From positions 93,602-157,601 of the forward strand of contig NZ_JACHGN010000009.1 of NCBI RefSeq assembly GCF_014202315.1: a stretch of 64,000 bases of DNA, given 5' to 3'. This stretch comes from Thermocatellispora tengchongensis. GTDB taxonomy: Bacteria; Actinomycetota; Actinomycetes; Streptosporangiales; Streptosporangiaceae. The notes below the pieces were generated by a model. It saw only the letters and a program-made list of their open reading frames with translations, was not told the origin of the DNA and made no database searches. The position numbers and the translations under genes were made by a program. Shown here piece after piece: positions 61,678 to 64,000 of this stretch. Within the stretch, counting starts at the first letter, position 1. Every line of letters starts with the position of its first letter.

Positions 61678-62675
61678 CGCTTCCCCGCGGGGGCGGGGCG
61701 CTCTCGCCGCGCCGCGTGCTCCGGATCGCCTTCCTGCTGGTCGCGCTGGGTTTCGGCGCGTGGGCGGTGGCCGGGCAGTGGGACGCGGTCTCCTCCGGGT
61801 TCGCCCGGCTGTCCTGGCGCGCGCTCGCGCTGTCGGTGGTCGCGGTGGTGGGCGCGCTGTTCGGGGGCATGCTCACCTGGCGTGCGCTCCTCGCCGACCT
61901 CGGCTCGCCGCTGCCCGTACGCCAGGCCGCCAAGGTCTTCTTCGTCGGCCAGCTCGGCAAGTACATCCCCGGGACCGTGTGGCCGGTGCTGGCCCAGATG
62001 GAGATGGGCCGCGACCTCGGGGTGCCCCGCTCGCGCAGCGCCGCCGCGTTCTTCCTCACCATGCCGGTCCAGCTCGGCAGCGGCCTGCTCGTCGCCGCCG
62101 CCACGCTGCTGGCCGCGGGCCCCGGCTCCATCGCCCCGTACGCGTGGGCGCTGCTGCTCGTGCCGCTCCTGGCGGTCCTGCTCGAACCCCGCGTGATCAA
62201 CGCCGTGATCGGTTTCGGCCTGCGCCGGCTGCGCCGCGAGCCGCTGGAGCGCGCCCTGACCCGGAAGGGCATGCTCGCCGCGCTCGGCTGGGCGCTGACC
62301 GGCTGGATCGCGTACGGCCTGCACCTGGCGGCGATCATCGCGGAGCTGGGGTCCTCGGTGGAGGCCCTGCGCCTGGTGGCGTTCTCGGTGGGGGCGTTCG
62401 CGCTGTCGTGGTGCCTGGGGATCATGACCGTCGTGGTGCCGGCGGGCGCGGGCGTGCGCGAGGTCGCCATGGTCGCCGTGCTGTCGCCCGTGCTCGACCA
62501 GGGCGCGGCCATCGCCGCCGCCCTCTGCTCCCGGATCGTCATCATCGCCGGCGACCTGCTCTGCGCCGGCGTCGCGGCGGCCACGGCCGCCCGATCGGTG
62601 GAGAAACGCCAGGTAGATCAGGAAGCGGGCGGAGTGCGGGTGGAAGAGAATGACGCGCGGCGAAATGCCCTGTGA
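61674..62675 (+). CDS. UPF0104 membrane protein, paralogue
   Basis: A 333-residue member of the same family as the product at 59808-60749. FVGQLGKYIPGTVWPVLAQM, CLGIMTVVVPAGAGVREVAM and the helix pattern match it position by position. Translation is coupled to the methyltransferase through GTGA. The last ~35 residues (KRQVDQEAGGVRVEEN) are a charged cytoplasmic tail absent from the other copy. Likely a lipid or lipid-linked-saccharide mover for the methylated product. Confidence 0.87.
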   Translation: MTLPRGGGALSPRRVLRIAFLLVALGFGAWAVAGQWDAVSSGFARLSWRALALSVVAVVGALFGGMLTWRALLADLGSPLPVRQAAKVFFVGQLGKYIPGTVWPVLAQMEMGRDLGVPRSRSAAAFFLTMPVQLGSGLLVAAATLLAAGPGSIAPYAWALLLVPLLAVLLEPRVINAVIGFGLRRLRREPLERALTRKGMLAALGWALTGWIAYGLHLAAIIAELGSSVEALRLVAFSVGAFALSWCLGIMTVVVPAGAGVREVAMVAVLSPVLDQGAAIAAALCSRIVIIAGDLLCAGVAAATAARSVEKRQVDQEAGGVRVEENDARRNAL

Positions 62676-62768
62676 TTTACCCCACGATTCCGGGGACCCT
62701 GCCAATAGAGTTGTCTGGAGAGGGGGGACGAAGGTCCCGCGTTGATCCTGTGAGGGGAGCGATCCTTC

Positions 62769-63890
62769 TTGACGCCCAGAGTGCTCGTCGATGCGGCCGC
62801 CGTGCCGGCCGATCGCGGCGCGCTAACCCGGTATGTCGATGGACTCGTCGCCGCTCTGGACCGGGCGGGCGCGGACCTCGCCGTGGTGTGCCAGCGAGCC
62901 GACGCCGAGCGCTACGGGGGGCTGGCGCCGTCCGCCCGGGTGATCTCCGGGCCGCCCTCGATCGGCAACCGGGCCGCCCGCCTGGCCTGGGAGCAGACCA
63001 GCCTGCCCGTCCTGGCCCGCCAGGTCGGGGCCCAGGTGATCCACGCGCCCTACTACTCGATCCCGCTGCGCGCGGGCGTGCCGACCGTGGTGACCGTGCA
63101 CGACGTCACCTGGTTCACCGATCCGGGGCAGCACAACGCGATGAAGGCGTCGTTCTTCCGCTCCGCCACCCGTACGGCGGTGCGGCACGCGACGCGGGTC
63201 ATCGTGCCGTCCAAGGCGACCCGCGAGGAGCTGATCCGGGTCCTGTCGGCCGACTCCACCCGCATCGACGTCGCCTATCACGGGGTGGACAAGACGCTGT
63301 TCCACCGGCCCAGCGAGCAGGAGGTCAAGCGGGTCTCCGACCGGCTCGGCCTGCACGGGCAGGCGTACGTCGCCTTCCTCGGCGCGCTCGAACCGCGCAA
63401 GAACGTGCCGAACCTGATCCGCGGCTTCGCCGGCGCGGTCAAGGGCCTGCGCGACGCGCCCGCGCTGGTGCTGGCCGGGGGAGTGCGCGACGAGGGGGTG
63501 GACGCCGCGGTGAACGAGGTCGCGGCCACCGTGCGGGTGGTGCGCCCCGGATACCTGGCGTTCTCCGACCTGCCCGGCTTCCTCGGCGGCGCGATCACGG
63601 TGGCGTTCCCCTCGCGCGGTGAGGGTTTCGGGCTGCCGGTGCTGGAGGCCATGGCCTGCGGCGCGCCGGTGCTGACCACGCACCGCGCCTCGCTGCCCGA
63701 GGTCGGCGGCGACGCGGTGGCGTACACCGAGCCCGACGCCGAGAGCATCGGCCGCGAGCTGCGCGCCCTGATCGACTCGCCCGAGCGGCGCGAACAGCTC
63801 GCCTCGGCGGGCTTCGCCCGGTCGCAGGAGTTCACATGGGAGTCCTCCGCGGAGGCACATCTCGTTTCTTATCAACGCGCGGTGGAATAG
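62769..63890 (+). CDS. GT4-type glycosyltransferase (mannosyltransferase-like)
   Basis: A 373-residue GT-B enzyme: the donor domain has YVAFLGALEPRKNVPNLIRG, FSDLPGFLGGAITVAFPSRG and EGFGLPVLEAMACGAPVLTT (EX7E motif). The N-domain starts RVLVDAAAVPADRGALTRYV. The start is TTG 62769 with GAGGGGAG about ten bases upstream. The next gene on the same strand encodes a sugar-nucleotide pyrophosphorylase, so GDP-mannose or a similar donor is plausible. Confidence 0.9.
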   Translation: MTPRVLVDAAAVPADRGALTRYVDGLVAALDRAGADLAVVCQRADAERYGGLAPSARVISGPPSIGNRAARLAWEQTSLPVLARQVGAQVIHAPYYSIPLRAGVPTVVTVHDVTWFTDPGQHNAMKASFFRSATRTAVRHATRVIVPSKATREELIRVLSADSTRIDVAYHGVDKTLFHRPSEQEVKRVSDRLGLHGQAYVAFLGALEPRKNVPNLIRGFAGAVKGLRDAPALVLAGGVRDEGVDAAVNEVAATVRVVRPGYLAFSDLPGFLGGAITVAFPSRGEGFGLPVLEAMACGAPVLTTHRASLPEVGGDAVAYTEPDAESIGRELRALIDSPERREQLASAGFARSQEFTWESSAEAHLVSYQRAVE

Positions 63891-63895
63891 TGAGC

Positions 63896-63901
63896 TAGCC
63901 T
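63896..63901 (+). promoter_or_regulatory. -10 element TAGCCT
   Basis: Six bases separate TAGCCT from the GTG at 63908, the same spacing as at four other genes of the window. Predicts a leaderless transcript. Confidence 0.4.
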
Positions 63902-63907
63902 CGCGGC

Positions 63908-64000
63908 GTGACGGAGAACCATCCGCCTGTAACAGGTGATCTTGAGGCCATCCTCCTCGTGGGAGGGCAGGGCACACGGCTGCGCCCGATGACGCTGGGC
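63908..64000 (+). CDS. Sugar-nucleotide pyrophosphorylase (mannose-1-phosphate guanylyltransferase-like), 5' part only
   Basis: The first 31 codons only, cut by the right edge. They encode DLEAILLVGGQGTRLRPMTLG, the nucleotide-binding loop of NDP-sugar pyrophosphorylases (GxGTRLRPxT). GTG 63908 lies six bases after a -10 hexamer and lacks a ribosome-binding site. A GDP-mannose role fits the neighbouring GT4 genes but cannot be proved from this fragment. Confidence 0.8.
   Translation, partial: MTENHPPVTGDLEAILLVGGQGTRLRPMTLG

Overview
The window is high-GC actinobacterial chromosome. Lineage markers are a mycothiol-dependent formaldehyde dehydrogenase, an acyl-CoA carboxylase with a small epsilon subunit, CseBC-like two-component genes, IdeR-type iron boxes, and many GTG/TTG starts. 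The gene set suits a filamentous actinomycete (Streptomyces/Streptosporangiales type), but nothing here fixes the genus. No rRNA, tRNA, insertion sequence, prophage or CRISPR array was recognised.

Layout. 1-4.1 kb: azoreductase and divergent MarR regulator, an alkylation-repair pair (Ada-AlkA fusion plus separate O6-alkylguanine methyltransferase), an NYN-domain protein. 4.2-15 kb: carboxylase accD-accE, an ABC exporter whose stop/start junction has been tandemly duplicated, PEP carboxylase, fdhD, biotin ligase, a PH-domain membrane protein, a class III adenylate cyclase. 15-18.4 kb: mycothiol formaldehyde detoxification pair, then iron-boxed bfd-bfr, a decayed methyltransferase and short repeats. 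18.6-26.8 kb: response regulator and histidine kinase, GtrA protein, lipoprotein, purK-purE, UDP-glucose dehydrogenase, acyl-CoA dehydrogenase. 26.9-31.4 kb: an accessory-looking stretch with a DUF4240 protein, a coiled-coil T5orf172 nuclease-like protein, an HTH-like hypothetical, two tiny membrane proteins and a STAS protein. 31.5-41.7 kb: cell-envelope polymer genes. These are an LCP transferase, glycosyltransferases, a cytidylyltransferase-SDR fusion, two CDP-alcohol phosphotransferases, a second nucleotidyltransferase and a glycerol-1-phosphate-dehydrogenase-like enzyme. 41.7-42.96 kb: a 1.28-kb gene-free block of minisatellites. 43-46.8 kb: a self-regulated membrane protein/winged-helix pair, a flavin-flavin-iron-sulfur fusion enzyme, an acetoacetate decarboxylase-like protein. 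46.9-64 kb: a second envelope-glycan region with GT-B, GT-2 and GT-C glycosyltransferases, a membrane acyltransferase with a long low-complexity tail, a second LCP protein, two UPF0104 membrane proteins flanking a methyltransferase, and the start of a sugar-nucleotide pyrophosphorylase. A PIN-toxin pseudogene carrying a 192-bp hexanucleotide expansion sits inside it.

How it works together. About half the window builds or exports surface glycopolymer: UDP-glucuronate supply (ugd), CDP-polyol supply, lipid-linked assembly, GT-C and GtrA transfer outside the membrane, and LCP-type attachment to peptidoglycan. Two patterns cross the window. Several promoters have a -10 hexamer six to eight bases before the start codon, which predicts leaderless mRNAs. 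Tandem repeats are unusually frequent, both between genes and in frame within them.
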